Source: Sclerodactyla briareus (Eukaryota > Echinodermata > Holothuroidea > Dendrochirotida > Sclerodactylidae). Taken from it: 64,000 nt of DNA. Both the position numbers and the translations under genes were made by a program. Positions within the stretch are counted from its first letter, which is position 1, and each line of letters starts with the position of its first letter. The stretch lies in NCBI GenBank assembly GCA_026419785.1, contig JAODTK010005509.1, forward strand, positions 248,001 through 312,000, read 5' to 3'. Below, in pieces: positions 1 to 12,170 of this stretch. Under the pieces are notes generated by a model. That model worked only from the letters and a program-made list of their open reading frames with translations. It ran no database searches and was not told where the DNA came from.

Positions 1-490
1 TCGCCACGGCAGCCCAGGGGCAGTGAATAGCGACACGGGCACTCAGGGGCAGTAAAAAGCGCCACGCAACTCGGGGGCAAGTAATAGCGCCACGGCACTC
101 AAGGGCAGTAACAGGGCCCCGGCAACTCAAGGGCAGTAAACAGGGCCACGGCAGCCTAGGGCGAGCTGATTAGCGCCACGACAGCCCAGGGGCAGGGAAT
201 AGCGACAGGGCCAACTAGGGGCAGTAGTAAAGTAAATCGCGGCACGGCAGCCATGGCAGTAAATAGCGCCACGAAGCCCAGGGGCAAGTGAATAGCGAAA
301 AGGGCAACTAAGGGGCAGTACAATAGAGCCACGGCAGCGCGGGGCAAGTTAAAATAGAGCCACGGGCACATCAGGGGCAGTTAGTTAAACAGGGCATCGG
401 CAGCTGAGGCAGTGAATAGCGCCCAGACAGCAAGGGGCAGTATAGGGGCCCCGGAAGCCCAGGGGCGAAGAATAGGGCCACGGTAGCCGA
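1..490. repeat. 29-bp degenerate minisatellite, truncated at the window edge
   Basis: About 16 imperfect copies of a unit of roughly 29 bp follow one another. Each copy carries a core like GGGGCAGTGAATAGCGCCAC, with variants at the AATAG/AACAG step and in the number of G or A residues. The array is already under way at base 1, so its left end is outside the window. It stops near 490, where unique sequence begins. Open frames across it are products of the repeat. Confidence 0.85.
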
Positions 491-2744
491 GACTTATCGC
501 TGCAGTTTTGATCCCCGATAACATGGTAAGAATTCCTAGATAGGCCTGGCGTGCTCATTCCGCACTTAGGCCTAATTGGTCAGTCACAAATAATGATGGG
601 ACAAACTCTCAACCCAGGCCTTCGAGGATAAGTCATTGTGGCATCGTCCCGGCCATCGGGACATTGTTGTTAAAAAAGGCATCACATACCAGACGAAGTC
701 TATTTTTGGAGTGACAGGGCTGTTGGCCCAAATACTATTTGAACAGTAACGGCTACAACTAAACATCTAAAAAAAAAAAAATGGGAACTTTTTGTGAATT
801 CACATCAGACTCTTCTTCACTAATATCTTTTTTTTCTCTCGAAACCATGATGTTGGGTCCTTGGAACCCGTCTCATGCCACGTCTGTCGGTCAGACCTTG
901 CAAAAGCGTAAGGGACAACCCAATATTGAGCACGGGAGAGGGGGTTGGGAGGGGTTCGTCCCATTTTCCTAGCTGTTTCCTGTGTAGAATGAAGAACATG
1001 AAACCACCAGGCGGAGTCGCCATATTTTGCATATTCCGTCATACACCGTGATTCTTTCTTCAGATTGCCCAACCATACCGATGGATTCCCCTTGACCCAC
1101 CAATCGTCCCATACCCCCCTCATGAAAATTACACGAGTAACAGACCTCCTCATAAAAAATGTAACCTGAGGAGAAAAGTTAATCAATTCCCCCTATTACA
1201 AGCATTCAACCCACTCCACTGTGACCTTATACGAATTTAAAGGCTCAGGGCCTAACAACACATTTCTTCGTCCCATGATTGTCTATAAAAAAAAATGGAG
1301 CATTGTTCCATCTACACATTACATTTCCCTTTCATAATCACTATTGGATTTGCAACACCAGATTCCAGAAGAAATCACCCCGAGTATTTCTTTCTTTCAA
1401 ATTCTATCCAAGTTCGGTTAACCTTCTTCCTCACATAGGGAACTAGAAGTCTTCGTCTGCAGGCGTCCGCATGGCGCAGGAATCGGGTAATGCACTTTCT
1501 TAGCTGTGAGGACCTCCCACGGGAACGAATGAACATAAAGCAAGGCAATGCCTCCGGGGTAACTGGTAACCTCTGTACCAACTAATTATATGGAAACAAC
1601 TTATGTAATGGAGGTCACCACTTGTAATAAAACAAAATAGGTCACACTTCGGTAATAAACATCAACCACTTTTGTAATGAGGGGTTGGTAGGTAGTTGGT
1701 AAAGTGTGTTAGCAGTTAGGAACGGAGTGGCATGCATACACTTGTCTTCTCAACTTACCACTTCATGCAGGAACTGTTCATAATTATAAGTTTCTGAATA
1801 GTTGGTACTAGCTACGGACTGCTGATCGAATGGTTAGAGTTCGAATCACACAAGAGATCAGTCCGCCTTTCCGATGCGCTCTAGAGCAAAGCGCTTCGTC
1901 TATCATTCCCCCCCCTCCACCCAGTGATGAATGTGGAACCTGTAAGGAATATAATCGACTCTGTCTTAAGCTGCTGCCACTGAACTCGCCTGGGTTATCG
2001 AGTGCATAAGCACTTCAACTATTATGGATACAAGATATGCACTTCTTGTAAATGCGTGTAACTAGCACAACCTGGTATGGTGTTATCATGAGTGTGTATA
2101 AAAGCAATGTCGACATGGTCAGTGACTATATATGTACCCAAATTTATATTAAAATATATTTCTCTTCATATTTTCTTGGCGTTGGTATGTAGTTAGTGAT
2201 AGCGTCAAAGACGTACGAAGCACAAATGGGGCCAGGACTCCCTGTATTTTGGAATCGTAAAACTTCTGGCAGGACTTCGGTGCAATTTTCGAAGTTAAAG
2301 CAAAAGTGGAATATTAGCCGATTTTTTCACCAACTGAGGCATATACCGGGTTGTTCGCTTTATCCGGACTCTTTGGGGCCGGCGCTTTCGCATAAGGAGT
2401 GATGTGGATATCTATTCCTATACTTCTATAGCCCTACCACGCAAGTCACATTATCGTCTCGTTGACAGATTATGTGACCCATGACACATTTCACTAGGAG
2501 CATCTGGCGTAACCCTAACATAACCCGATATAGCACAAAATGACTTACTTTGTGCAACAACGACTGCCATGCACCCTTGGGGCAAAGCCCCGACTTCTAC
2601 CCTTTGGATTGACACGGTCCACCTGGCTTTCGGTTCTCCTGAGACGGATACTGATTATTAAAGCTGGAAGTTTATTTAATCAAAAATTTTATACTTTATG
2701 TTTGTAGATAGATGTGGGTGTTGATTTTGGAACTCTGTCCAAGG
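491..2744. other. Unannotated stretch, no recognisable gene
   Basis: I see no domain, RNA gene or clear transposon here. A 13-base A run lies at about 768-780. The longest open frame is 128 codons on the minus strand (800-1186); I recognise nothing in it and it overlaps other short frames, as random sequence would. AT-rich sequence around 2100-2170 has no further structure that I can name. Confidence 0.5.
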
Positions 2745-3890
2745 ATCTGCCAACCTCGCGGGCCAGCGGTCCGTCCGTGTAATCCAGAGTGGCCAGGGTC
2801 CGTGTTACTTCGAGGGCCAGGGTCCTTGCCCACCTCGCGGGCCAGGGTCTGTGTTACTTCGAGGGCCAGGGTCCTTGCCCACCTCGCGGGCCAGGGTCCG
2901 TGTAAACTCGAGTGCCCGTGTCGTGTCGCCTCGAGGGCCAGGGTCCTTGCCCACCTCGCGGGCCAGGGTCCGTGTTACTTCGAGGGCCAGGGTCCTTGCC
3001 CACCTCGCGGGCCAGGGTCCGTGTTACTTCGAGGGCCAGGGTCCTTGCCCACCTCGCGGGCCAGGGTCCGTGTTACTTCGAGGGCCAGGGTTCCTTGCCC
3101 ACACCCCCCCCCCCCCCCCCCCCCCCCAAAAAAAACCCCAAAAACCCCCCCCCCCCTCGCGGGCCAGGGTCTGTGTTACTTCGAGGGCCAGGGTCCTTGC
3201 CCACCTCGCGGACCAGGGTCCGTGTAATCTCGAGTGCCCGTGTCCCGTGTCGCCTCGATGGCCAGGGTCCTTGCCCACCTCGCGGGCCAGGGTCCGTGTT
3301 ACTTCGAGGGCCAGGGTCCTTGCCCACCTCGCGGGCCAGGGTCTGTGTTACTTCGAGGGCCAGGGTCCTTGCCCACCTCGCGGGCCAGGGTCCGTGTTAC
3401 TTCGAGGGCCAGGGTCCTTGCCCACCTCGCGGGCCAGGGTCTGTGTTACTTCGAGGGCCAGGGTCCTTGCCCACCTCGCGGGCCAGGGTCCGTGTAATCT
3501 CGAGTGCCCGTGTCGTGTCGCCTCGATGGCCAGGGTCCTTGCCCACCTCGCGGGCCAGGGTCCGTGTTACTTCGAGGGCCAGGGTCCTTGCCCACCTCGC
3601 GGGCCAGGGTCTGTGTTACTTCGAGGGCCAGGGTCCTTGCCCACCTCGCGGACCAGGGTCCTTGCCACCTCGCGGGCCAGGGTCCGTGTTACTTCGAGGG
3701 CCAGGGTCCTTGCCACCTCGCGGGCCAGGGTCCGTGTTACTTCGAGGGCCAGGGTCCTTGCCACCTCGCGGGCCAGGGTCCGTGTTACTTCGAGGGCCAG
3801 GGTCCTTGCCCACCTCGCGGGCCAGGGTCCGTGTTACTTCGAGGGCCAGGGTCCTTGCCACCTCGAGAGCCAGGTTCCTCGCCCCACCTC
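2745..3890. repeat. 49-bp nested minisatellite (two ~24-bp half units)
   Basis: The array repeats a 49-bp unit made of two related halves, one containing GGGCCAGGGTCCGTGTTACT and one containing GGGCCAGGGTCCTTGCCCAC. This gives a short higher-order structure. Near 3655-3860 a variant lacking one C in CCCAC gives 48-bp units. Some units carry CTCGAGTGCCCGTGTCGTG instead of the usual half. Neither strand has stop codons within the unit, so open frames of up to 375 codons arise in all three forward frames. These are not genes: 49 is not a multiple of 3, so each unit rotates the frame. The array is interrupted by a C/A homopolymer block at about 3103-3157. Confidence 0.9.
3103..3157. repeat. Poly-C / poly-A / poly-C interruption of the minisatellite
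   Basis: A run of more than 20 C is followed by A8, C4, A5 and another long C run, set inside an otherwise regular 49-bp array. It could be a real low-complexity expansion or a collapsed, badly read part of the array. The sequence alone does not decide. Confidence 0.75.
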
Positions 3891-5874
3891 AACGGGTCAG
3901 AGCCATTGCCCAAAACACCTTTAGGTCAGGTTTAATCCCCGGCCGTGTCTTGCCACAAACAACTCCTCAGCTACCGTCGTTACGTGGCTTGCCACGGAAT
4001 GTTATACGACTGTGGTTCTATGTATTGGCAATAGAGTAGTGAAACAACCACTGTCCAAGTACCACACAAATTGTGTTATAGTGTTTCCGATTTGTCAGAG
4101 ACATTCACCTCCCTCTGTGTTTTGTGTACGACTATACCATTACCTTCCCTGTACTGTAAAAGCGGGATGGAGTTTTGGGGCGGATAAAGACTGAGGCTGG
4201 ACTTGGGGCTGGAACCATTAGGACTCTCTAATGTACTCTCGATCACCAGACCTACATATCATTCACATCATGACATCCGAGGAAAAATCCAGAGCTCTGT
4301 GACGCTGAATGATGCAGGAATGTTTAATTAACCCCCCCCCCCCCCTCTCTCTCCCGTCATGAGTTCCAAACGAAATGCTATATGTAAAATAGGGCCAGTA
4401 GCACTACTGCTAACACTAGGCCCATATACGCGGGGATGGGGGGGGGTGTCCAACTTTAGGCAACATTAATGTCACCAGATGTTTCTATAACTGTCGAAAT
4501 TGTTGTTAGGTATACTGTTAGGAGCAGGCGTTTATGAATGATGTGTTAGTAACACCTTCACATTGGAGATGGAAAATTTCTCTAGTTCTTCTTTTGTTCT
4601 CTTAACGTTACACAAATTGCAGTGTAAATTACTGTCTGTCCCCTCCCGGCAATATCTGTCCCTTTTATGGGTAATGTTATGTTTAGGTGAGTGATTAGTA
4701 GAAAGTACCAATGAAAGTTTAAATGATTGATTGAAAAATATTAAGCTCCTTTAGCTTTTGAAAGATTAGAGAAAATAAGCATCTATGATATTGGAATAAT
4801 GCCATCTTTCGATACCTCATATACACGAAGACACTCCATTAAAAATAACAGGCACCAATCATTTCTATATATCCTCCCAAAGAGTGTGACCCGCTGTGTG
4901 GTTCCGACGAGTTAAATAGAACCAGAAATCCAAAAATCGTGTCTAAATATTTGACACAATTCAAGTGAACTTTACAACAGCCCAACTCGGCAACATCGGG
5001 TAATGATATCAGCAAGTCTTCAAACTGAGTCAGCTGACCACTTGTAAATCTTACAGAAGTGGAGCTCTTCCAAATTTCTCCCAGCACCATCCGGTTTGAC
5101 ATTCGAATGTTTTGAGTTCAGACCTTGGCGATAGGCCTAGATAAGTAGAACCCTTCATATTCCTCGGATACGAACTCGCGTGAAGCAAGAAAATCTGTAG
5201 TGTGAATTTTCTAGAGAAAATGAACATTTTTCACCTAATCTTGCAAAGCTGAAGATTTTCCCATGTCTAAGCAAATTACCAGACCCCCTATCAATGAAGA
5301 TCCAATTGGAACTGATTTTTTATATTATATTACAAAGCCCTTCAATCTTAATTTCGGAGTGGCCATAGATGCTGGCGCGAGCGCACATTTGGTAGGGATT
5401 GTATTCAAATTACCCTCACTTAGCCCCATTTTCCATAATGTGTTTCGTATCGTGGCAATACAGTTGCAACTGTGTTCGGAAGAACGAAACCTTGCCTTAG
5501 TTTCAAAGTCTTATTTATGAGGTTTTCATATCTGAAGTAACTAGCCACCCTTCGAAACAAAATGCTGCTGGATCGCTTGAATTTTCCAACAGTCCCTGGG
5601 CCTTCGATTTCAAGCAAACTTCAGGGATCAAGGGTCATTGTTGAATAATTCGGATTATTCAACAAACGGCGTATCTTTTTTACACTCCAATTTCAAGAAG
5701 TTTTTATAGGTTACATAAAAATTGATTATGCACGGGGCTATAAATGGTTGCACAGATGAAAGGGAACAATATAGCCTGACCAAACACCTGGGAGAATACG
5801 CTCAGTGAACTTTACAAAGCCCATTTAGGAGTTTTGACGGGAAGGACAGATGTCAAATACCCCTTCCTAGAAGA
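3891..5874. other. Unannotated stretch with a poly-C tract
   Basis: No gene is recognised. There is a 14-base C run at about 4332-4345 and a G run near 4438. Short frames at 4839-5102 (minus) and 5263-5520 (plus) are open but match no family I know and have no splice or start context that convinces me. Confidence 0.45.
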
Positions 5875-6870
5875 CCAGCCCGTGTTCATAATTGCCTTAT
5901 TATTCCTAAGGCCTTTTGTACATCAAGCCCGTTATTCATACGTGCAAATTTTCGGAAAATGTCCGTTATTCATAATGACCAAAAAGGTCAGATATTCATC
6001 ATAAAAAGGGGCTGTTCATAGGTCCCGATATTCATAATGACCAAAAAGGCCTTTTTTTTCCATAACTAATCAAAAGGGTCTGTTCTTCATTCACGAGCAC
6101 AAAGGCCCGATATTCATATAGTAAAAAAGGTCCATATTCATCATGGCGACAAGGGTCCGTAATTCATAACAAAGCGAAAGGGGACCGTTATTTATAATCG
6201 CAAAAGAGGTCCGTTATTCATAATCGAGAAAAGGCCCGTTTTCATAATAGTGAAAAGGGTCCGTTGATTCATAATGCAAAAGAGGTCGTTATTCATAATC
6301 GCGAAAAAGGTCCGTTATTCATAATGTGTTTCCTTTCCATGATATACTTTGCCAAAACATATGATTCTATCTCTGGCGGAGGCCGGCAATAAGAAACCCT
6401 ACAATTTTTCTGCAACTTTTTGTCAGCTGCATCCTGGCAAGGATCCACGACCGGTGTTTTGTTTTCCTATTATGAATACGGGCCCTTTTTCTCTATTAGG
6501 AATATCGGACCCGTTTCCGCCTATTATGAATAACGGACCTATTTTTCCTATTATGAATATCGACCTTTTTTTTTCTCCATTATTAATATAGGACCTTTTC
6601 TCTCATTATGAATAACGGACCTTTTTGCTATTATGAATAACAGACTTTTTTCTCTATTATAATAACGGACCTTTTTCAACTATTATGAATATCGACCGTT
6701 TTTTAACTATTATTGATATCGTACGCTTCTGTTGTGATTATGATAATCGGACCTCATGAATAAGACCTTTTCGGCCATTATTAATACGGGCCTTATGAAC
6801 ACAAGACCTTAGAATACCCGGCCTCATGACAAACGGACCTTATGAGTACAAACCCTTATGAACCGGGCTG
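5875..6870. repeat. Long inverted repeat with tandem-repeat arms (foldback-like)
   Basis: The left arm (about 5875-6335) is a series of ~25-bp units of the type AAAGGTCCGTTATTCATAAT. The right arm (about 6462-6870) is the same series in reverse complement, with cores like ATTATGAATAACGGACCTTT. A spacer of about 125 bp separates them. Outer ends also mirror each other: CAGCCCGTGTTCATAA at the left corresponds to the reverse complement of TTATGAACCGGGCTG at the right, and CTAAGGCCTT pairs with the region around 6810. Foldback transposons of flies and the TU elements of sea urchin have long terminal inverted repeats built from short tandem units, so a foldback-type element or its remnant is possible. 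No transposase is visible in the spacer, and no target-site duplication was confirmed. Confidence 0.8.
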
Positions 6871-6974
6871 TCACCCCCGCCCCTGTTTCGAAATTTAGTA
6901 CCTGGCCTGACCACATACGCTTATTGGTTCCTTGATTCCTGGGCCGAGGCAAGAGGAATCTATGCAATCATGCA

Positions 6975-7095
6975 GTGTGTATGGTGTATTTGTGTGATGT
7001 TGTGTGGTGCGGTGGGTGATTGAAGTGGGGTGAGTGGGTGGGTGGGTGGGTGGCCTGTGGGGGGTGGTGGCTGTATGTGGGTCGGGTGGTGGTGG
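6975..7095. repeat. GT/TGGG-rich simple repeat
   Basis: A G- and T-rich tract includes GGGTGGGTGGGTGGGTGG at about 7035-7053, with related GT-rich sequence on both sides. The G runs could in principle form a quadruplex on this strand. Confidence 0.75.
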
Positions 7096-7264
7096 CGGCT
7101 ATTAACCGTTTTTTCGTGAGTACAGTGCCTATAGAGAAAACGCAAGATCAATGAAGTTAGGACATAGGACATTGGGGAATAAGCTGAGTGTTGGGGACAG
7201 TCGAGGTCATCTGAGGTTTAGTAGGAGGATCCTAGTTGAGGTCGTGGTCAGGTCCAGTAGAGAC

Positions 7265-7960
7265 GTATATAGTATAGGAGTAAGTTTAGTGAAAAAGGCG
7301 CAGGAAGGACAGAATCTTCTGGAAGACCCTGAAGCCACAACATCCCAAAACGATGGAGATAGAACCCAGATGCCTAAGAATTCGCCCACGACTCTTGTAA
7401 AAATAAATCAAGACTGTTCTTGACCGGAACGCATTCACCACTCCTAACAGAATACCTTTCAGGAAGGCTATTCCAATCATAATTAACTCTCTGCAGAGAA
7501 GAAATATTTACGGATGTCCAGTCTGCAGAGTTTGCCAACGAAGCTCTTGAGGCAATGACCCTCTATTGTGGTAACTTTGAAAAAGAAATAGTGAATGGAG
7601 AAGGCCTCGGACATAACCAATTTTCAAAACCGGAATCAAAATCACCTACGAATTGTCACAGCCCAAATCGAAGCATTGGCCGAGATTCATCGTAAGGTAA
7701 GTCTCTGAGACAGGGATTGATCTAGTAGCCCTCTGTGAAATGTATTCAATTACCTGACTTGATCTTGCGAGGAAAAGGATTCCAATATTGGACAGAATAC
7801 TCATGGTGAGGTCTCACCAGCTGCCCCATTTAAACAGCCTGACAACATATTTTTTTTTATTGTTGTCTCAGTTCTTGTTGTCTCAGTTCGAGGGAACTGA
7901 AGAGGACGTCAAATCAAGCCAAGAATCCAGTTACCTTTCCCTCGAAGCTGCCAGCATAAG
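7265..7960 (-). mobile_element. CR1/jockey-like LINE, 3' remnant
   Basis: On the minus strand the sequence reads as a decayed C-terminus of a LINE reverse transcriptase. There are traces of the block normally read as LYKQLVRPxLEY...IKxIQRRAT near 7680-7830 and of the WNSLP-type segment followed by VNAF near 7420-7480. It then continues into a 3' untranslated end. The plus-strand text of 7285-7500 aligns by eye with 62805-63000 (shared CAGGAAGGACA, AAATAAATCAAG, AGGCTATTCCAATC), so both belong to one family. Several frameshifts and stops mark it as dead. The 3' end of the element lies near 7265-7280. Confidence 0.75.
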
Positions 7961-8925
7961 TTTCATGCTGTTTTAGGAGAGACCAAGGTCACCGGAGGTA
8001 GCAGAGGTTAACGCCTGGCTGACTGAAACAATTGGTAAAAGCACAATGAACTTTGTAAAAAATGTAGATAGGGAACTCAAACTTGGTATGTGAGTTTGCC
8101 ATGAGAGTAGATCAGCTCTATTTTTCGGGTGTAGCGTCCTTCACCTAAATTCGACTGTATTGAAACATTTTCAGCGCAAATAAGTACTGGGCATATAGGT
8201 TGGTCATGTCGAGGATATAGATTATCCCTATTTTTTGTGTTAGCTCCAAATTCAACTAAGGGCAAACAGAGGGTCGACTTACGAAAACAGTTGTAACTGC
8301 GATAACGGCAACGAAAACAAAATATTTCATACTTGGCATTATAGTCTAGCATATAGGGCTATGTAAGTGTTCCCTTTCATAGGCGTTCTCACCGAAGGTG
8401 CAAACAAGAATGGGTCATACGTATGTAAAGTCGATGTAAGTGCTAAACTGATTCAATGCAAACATGCGGAGGGCTCAAATGGTGTATGTAGTTGGTCATA
8501 TGGATTGCACCATTCTTGTTGTTCCAGCGGTCATCTCAAAGTGTCTTTACACAAATCAATCCACCCTCACAACAGAAGAGTTTATGACTAAGCTTCGCCC
8601 GTTTTATTGGAAGAAGTTTTCAAAGAAATGTAAGACATATCATTGTTGTAAAATCAGTAACAGCCATCAAGGTAATGGATAATTACCAACAGTGTTGGTT
8701 CATGATGAAATACAAAATGATTGAGACACGAGGATGTGAAGTGACTCCTTGCCATTGCTAGGTGAGAATAGCACTGCTGGAAACACAGTGGCAAGCGTCC
8801 CGACGCGGCCCGGAACCTCACGTTCCAACACGCAGCGACTGCTGCGCATATCTTCTCAGCCAACAACAGTAAATTAGTCAGTGGGCCTTTACCGAATATA
8901 CCATAGAGCATGCCTCCCTAAACTA
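7961..8925. other. Unannotated stretch
   Basis: No gene is recognised. Short open frames (8367-8591 and 8464-8682 plus, 8654-8911 minus) have no family signature that I can see. The sequence may include further decayed transposon DNA from the LINE to its left. Confidence 0.4.
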
Positions 8926-8929
8926 GACA

Positions 8930-9645
8930 TCGACTGGCGGTGTAAAAACCGCCAACGTGTATAATCCCCACTCTTTCGAACATCAGGGGGTGACATTGTC
9001 GCCGTGTTTCTATCAAAGGCGGGATTTATGACACAGGGAAGGGGGGGGGTTCCAATACACACACCATGTTCCTGAAATATGCAAAGTTGCAGTAAAATCA
9101 GTTTCGTCAGAAATTTGAAATGGCCTTTGGGTGGCTGGTGTCCTTATGGGGCGAAATTATGGTCTGAAAATAATTTTGTTCCGAAACGTGCAAAACATTT
9201 TTGAATGAAGAAACAGAACATTTTTTGCGGAAATTTACCCAAAAAGTTAAAATGGCCCGCCGGGGTGGTGTTTCGTATGCATGAGGCAGAAATTAGAGTT
9301 GGTCGCAAACAATCGCAATGCCTCCAAAAACGGGTAAATCAGTTTGCAAAACTCGGTTTTGATAGAAATTTCGCCGAAAGAAAATTCCAAAATGGCCGCC
9401 GAGTGCGGGTCGTATGGGGCGAAAACAAAAGTCGGTCTCAAATGATCGCATATGCTTCAAACAAAAACGCGAAATAAGCGAAAAACTCAGTTTAGCAAAA
9501 AATCCAAAATGGCCGCCATCAGAGCGGTCGTGCCGATGCCCACTGTGAAGATTTTCTGTCAATGGACATTGCATTCACACAAAAATCTCCTGGCCCGCGA
9601 CCGGCGTGACGACGCGGCCGAAATGCCATAATATCCCCGGAAGTG
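8930..9645. repeat. Dispersed repeat with AATGGCCGCC modules, copy 1
   Basis: This segment shares long stretches with 36860-37765: a start with a 'GGGTGACATTG...GATTTATGAC' pattern, then ACACACCATG, ATGGTCTGAAA, TTTTGTTCCGAAACGT, and repeated modules built around AAAATGGCCGCC...GTCGTATGGGGCGAAA. A small inverted pair, GGCGGTGTAAAAACCGCC, sits at about 8936-8953, and TCCCCACT near the start mirrors AGTGGGGAC near 9635. This looks like a non-autonomous element, but no coding sequence identifies its class. Confidence 0.7.
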
Positions 9646-11689
9646 GGGACTATTTGGATTAGGAGGAACCGTCGAGATTCGAGAATGGCCACGAAAAGTT
9701 AAGTCGGCACGTGAACTGGTGGAGGTCAACTGGATGTCAGTTCATTAGATCAAAGTTCACAAAGATGGAGGTCAACGATTGGATCACAATAGCGCACCTA
9801 AAACGTGCGAAGTATTTATATGATGGATAAAAAAAACATGGAATGATGGACGGCCGTTGGATTTGAAGAGCCCTTACACTTTTTGCAACTTAGTGCAAAA
9901 GATAAAAAATGTAAGGACATTAACGTGCTATTGGGTGCTACTGCCTATACAACATATCGGTTTTTTACCTCTAACTAACTTGGTGACCTTGAGAGCAAAA
10001 GATATGGTTCATCTACTGCACACGACGGTTCCGTCTACAGGCCAATCCTGAACTTGTAACGCTTTGCGTTCTTCAAAGGCCGTGCTAACAAGGTGTGACA
10101 TACATACACCTACATACATACATACATAAATCGAAATACTACATACATCACATACATACTACATCCATACATACATAAACATTACAACATACATACATGA
10201 ATGCATATATTCGTTGCCAGTGACAAGGAATGAAAAATGACAGCCGGGAGGTCATATATCAAGGCAGGCTGGCTTTTCATGATGTCCATTTTATATTTTA
10301 TCACCTCGGCAGTCAAAGAGTGGGCCCTGATCTATTCTCTATGTTCACAACAGCGTCATGCATGAATTTGCTGCGTGCAAGAATTAAAAGGTAAATATGG
10401 GAAAGGCCGTGGGGCCTCCACTCAATCTTATGATTAGGTGACCGTCCTCGACCTGTTTTAGCAGTTTGATAGCCTAAATATATCCTGTTGGTCCCCCGTA
10501 CTACTTATTCAGAGCATCACGCCTATGTTCATTTTGCCGTTTCTATATTCGCCACTCCGAAGTCGACACCACCGAACATTACGTGGATCTTATTTGTAAC
10601 GAATCTGTCATCTGTGAAATGTACGTTTGCCGATAGTTGTCCTCTCCATAGTCCCACTGGATCCCAATAATTATTAGGCCTACACCTCAATCAAATCTCC
10701 GGAAAAAGACTACGAATGCGACATGGATTAGATCGGGTAGAGCGCGCCTCTCATTAAGTTTTGATTGGCTCTCTCTAAATGTTTCAATTTCGAGTGCCTA
10801 GTTTTGGTCCAGAGAAGCCGCCTCTCTATCTACCTCACTACTTCATCAGAAAGAGGTGCACCCCAAACGATACGCTCACTTTATATAGGAACTGAAGTAA
10901 CTGCCTCCCTTCTAAAACTCAGATCATAGATTTCACTTTCACGGGGGTGATGGATCATATGCCACGCCTGATTGTAGTTTTTCAGTACGACCTAAATTTT
11001 GAACAATCCCATTCAATGAACCATGGATTTCCAAAGTACCTTCGCTTCTCTCCGAGTCCCAGTATCTGCACGGACATTAGTCCTGCTTCTGAACGCACTA
11101 ACACTCCTGAACAACTAAACAATAGCAGCCTCAAGATAGTTTGGTTTGAACAGCGAGGCGCGAGACACGCAGGAGTCCTAGTTTCTATGTTGTCTAACAG
11201 CCTCTCCGGCATTGAGCACAATTTAGAGCGTCATCTCATAAGAGTAAATAACATCTCTTCACGCGGCATTTTTTTACTACGACGGGGACCCTGAATATGG
11301 AAGGAAAAATAGCAAAATTGTGTTTCCAGATATTGAGGAATAATCTCAAAATTCCATATGAAAACCCTTTTTTTTTTCCGACATTCTGTTGCTAAGGTCC
11401 AATTGCAGTATTCACTCTTTACAGTATAGGGACGGCATTGACATCCCCCGTCCCCCGTGGCGAACATAAATACCACCACCCCAAATTCATCGAAGTAAAC
11501 TACAATACCTCATACACAGCCCCATGCAAAACCATCCCAAGTGTGGGGTGTAGGGTTTTGTTTGCCGTTGTTCCCGATTGCTACCATAGTTAAAGGGAAT
11601 GATTTTACATAATTTCATTTCGTTTATTTCGTCTATACAAGAAATGTATAAGGCAGGATCACTAGAGAATACAGTAGACTGTTTATCAA
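9646..11689. other. Unannotated stretch
   Basis: Apart from the ATAC microsatellite at 10098-10206 I see no feature. The open frame at 10947-11294 (115 codons, plus) overlaps a 79-codon antisense frame and has no recognisable motif, so I do not call it a gene. Confidence 0.4.
10098..10206. repeat. (CATA)n microsatellite, interrupted
   Basis: Runs of ACATACATACATACAT alternate with short interruptions over about 110 bp. Confidence 0.9.
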
Positions 11690-12170
11690 TGCTATTGACC
11701 AAACGAACAAGAGTCTAAAATATACAATTCAACATGAATGAAACAACTATATAGTTTTAAAGCATAAAGGCGATAGTTGGAATCATCAATTACTGTATGA
11801 TAACTCTCCCACAGGTATGCTTTCAATTCGGTCTTAAACATAGAATACGAATTACACGCTTTAAACTTTTTCCAGTAGATTGGACCAAATTTCCTGTTCT
11901 GTTGCAGAAGTTGTCCAATAGGACCCTTCCCATGTTCGCGCATATGTCTTGTGACTGAAAAGAGAGCGCCCCCTCTATTGTTGACACGGGTGAGTACATT
12001 TTCTCGGGGGTTAATATCGTTGAAATATCTGGCAGCATGGCCTGTTAACATACTTGAAGATGAACTGCAACTTTGTATAAATGAAGTCGTAACATTTTCG
12101 TGTTTTGCAAGTCGGCGTGGAGGGCGTTATTGCATACCGACGGTTTCAAACGAAAGGGTTTGAGATTCTT
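11690..12170 (-). mobile_element. Possible LINE C-terminal remnant
   Basis: A 119-codon minus-strand frame (11692-12051) contains PIYWKKFKACNSYSMFKTEL. This has the layout of the tail of many LINE polyproteins: a W, a short spacer, then a phenylalanine-lysine segment followed by L-K-Y-L. Upstream text in another frame is compatible with a broken continuation. No reverse transcriptase motif is present in this piece, so the call is tentative; it could be an unrelated chance frame. Confidence 0.35.

Noticed and set aside
1..490. CRISPR array
   Set aside because: The repeats are contiguous and degenerate, with no unique spacers, and the DNA is animal. The same reasoning applies to the arrays at 2745, 17388 and 57125.
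800..1186. 128-codon minus-strand frame
   Set aside because: No motif, overlapping frames and unremarkable composition; I could not support a gene.
2712..4039. Open frames of 357 and 375 codons
   Set aside because: They are translations of the 49-bp minisatellite in successive frames, with equally open antisense frames; there is no start, splice or domain evidence.
10947..11294. 115-codon plus-strand frame
   Set aside because: No recognisable domain, and an antisense frame is open over most of it.
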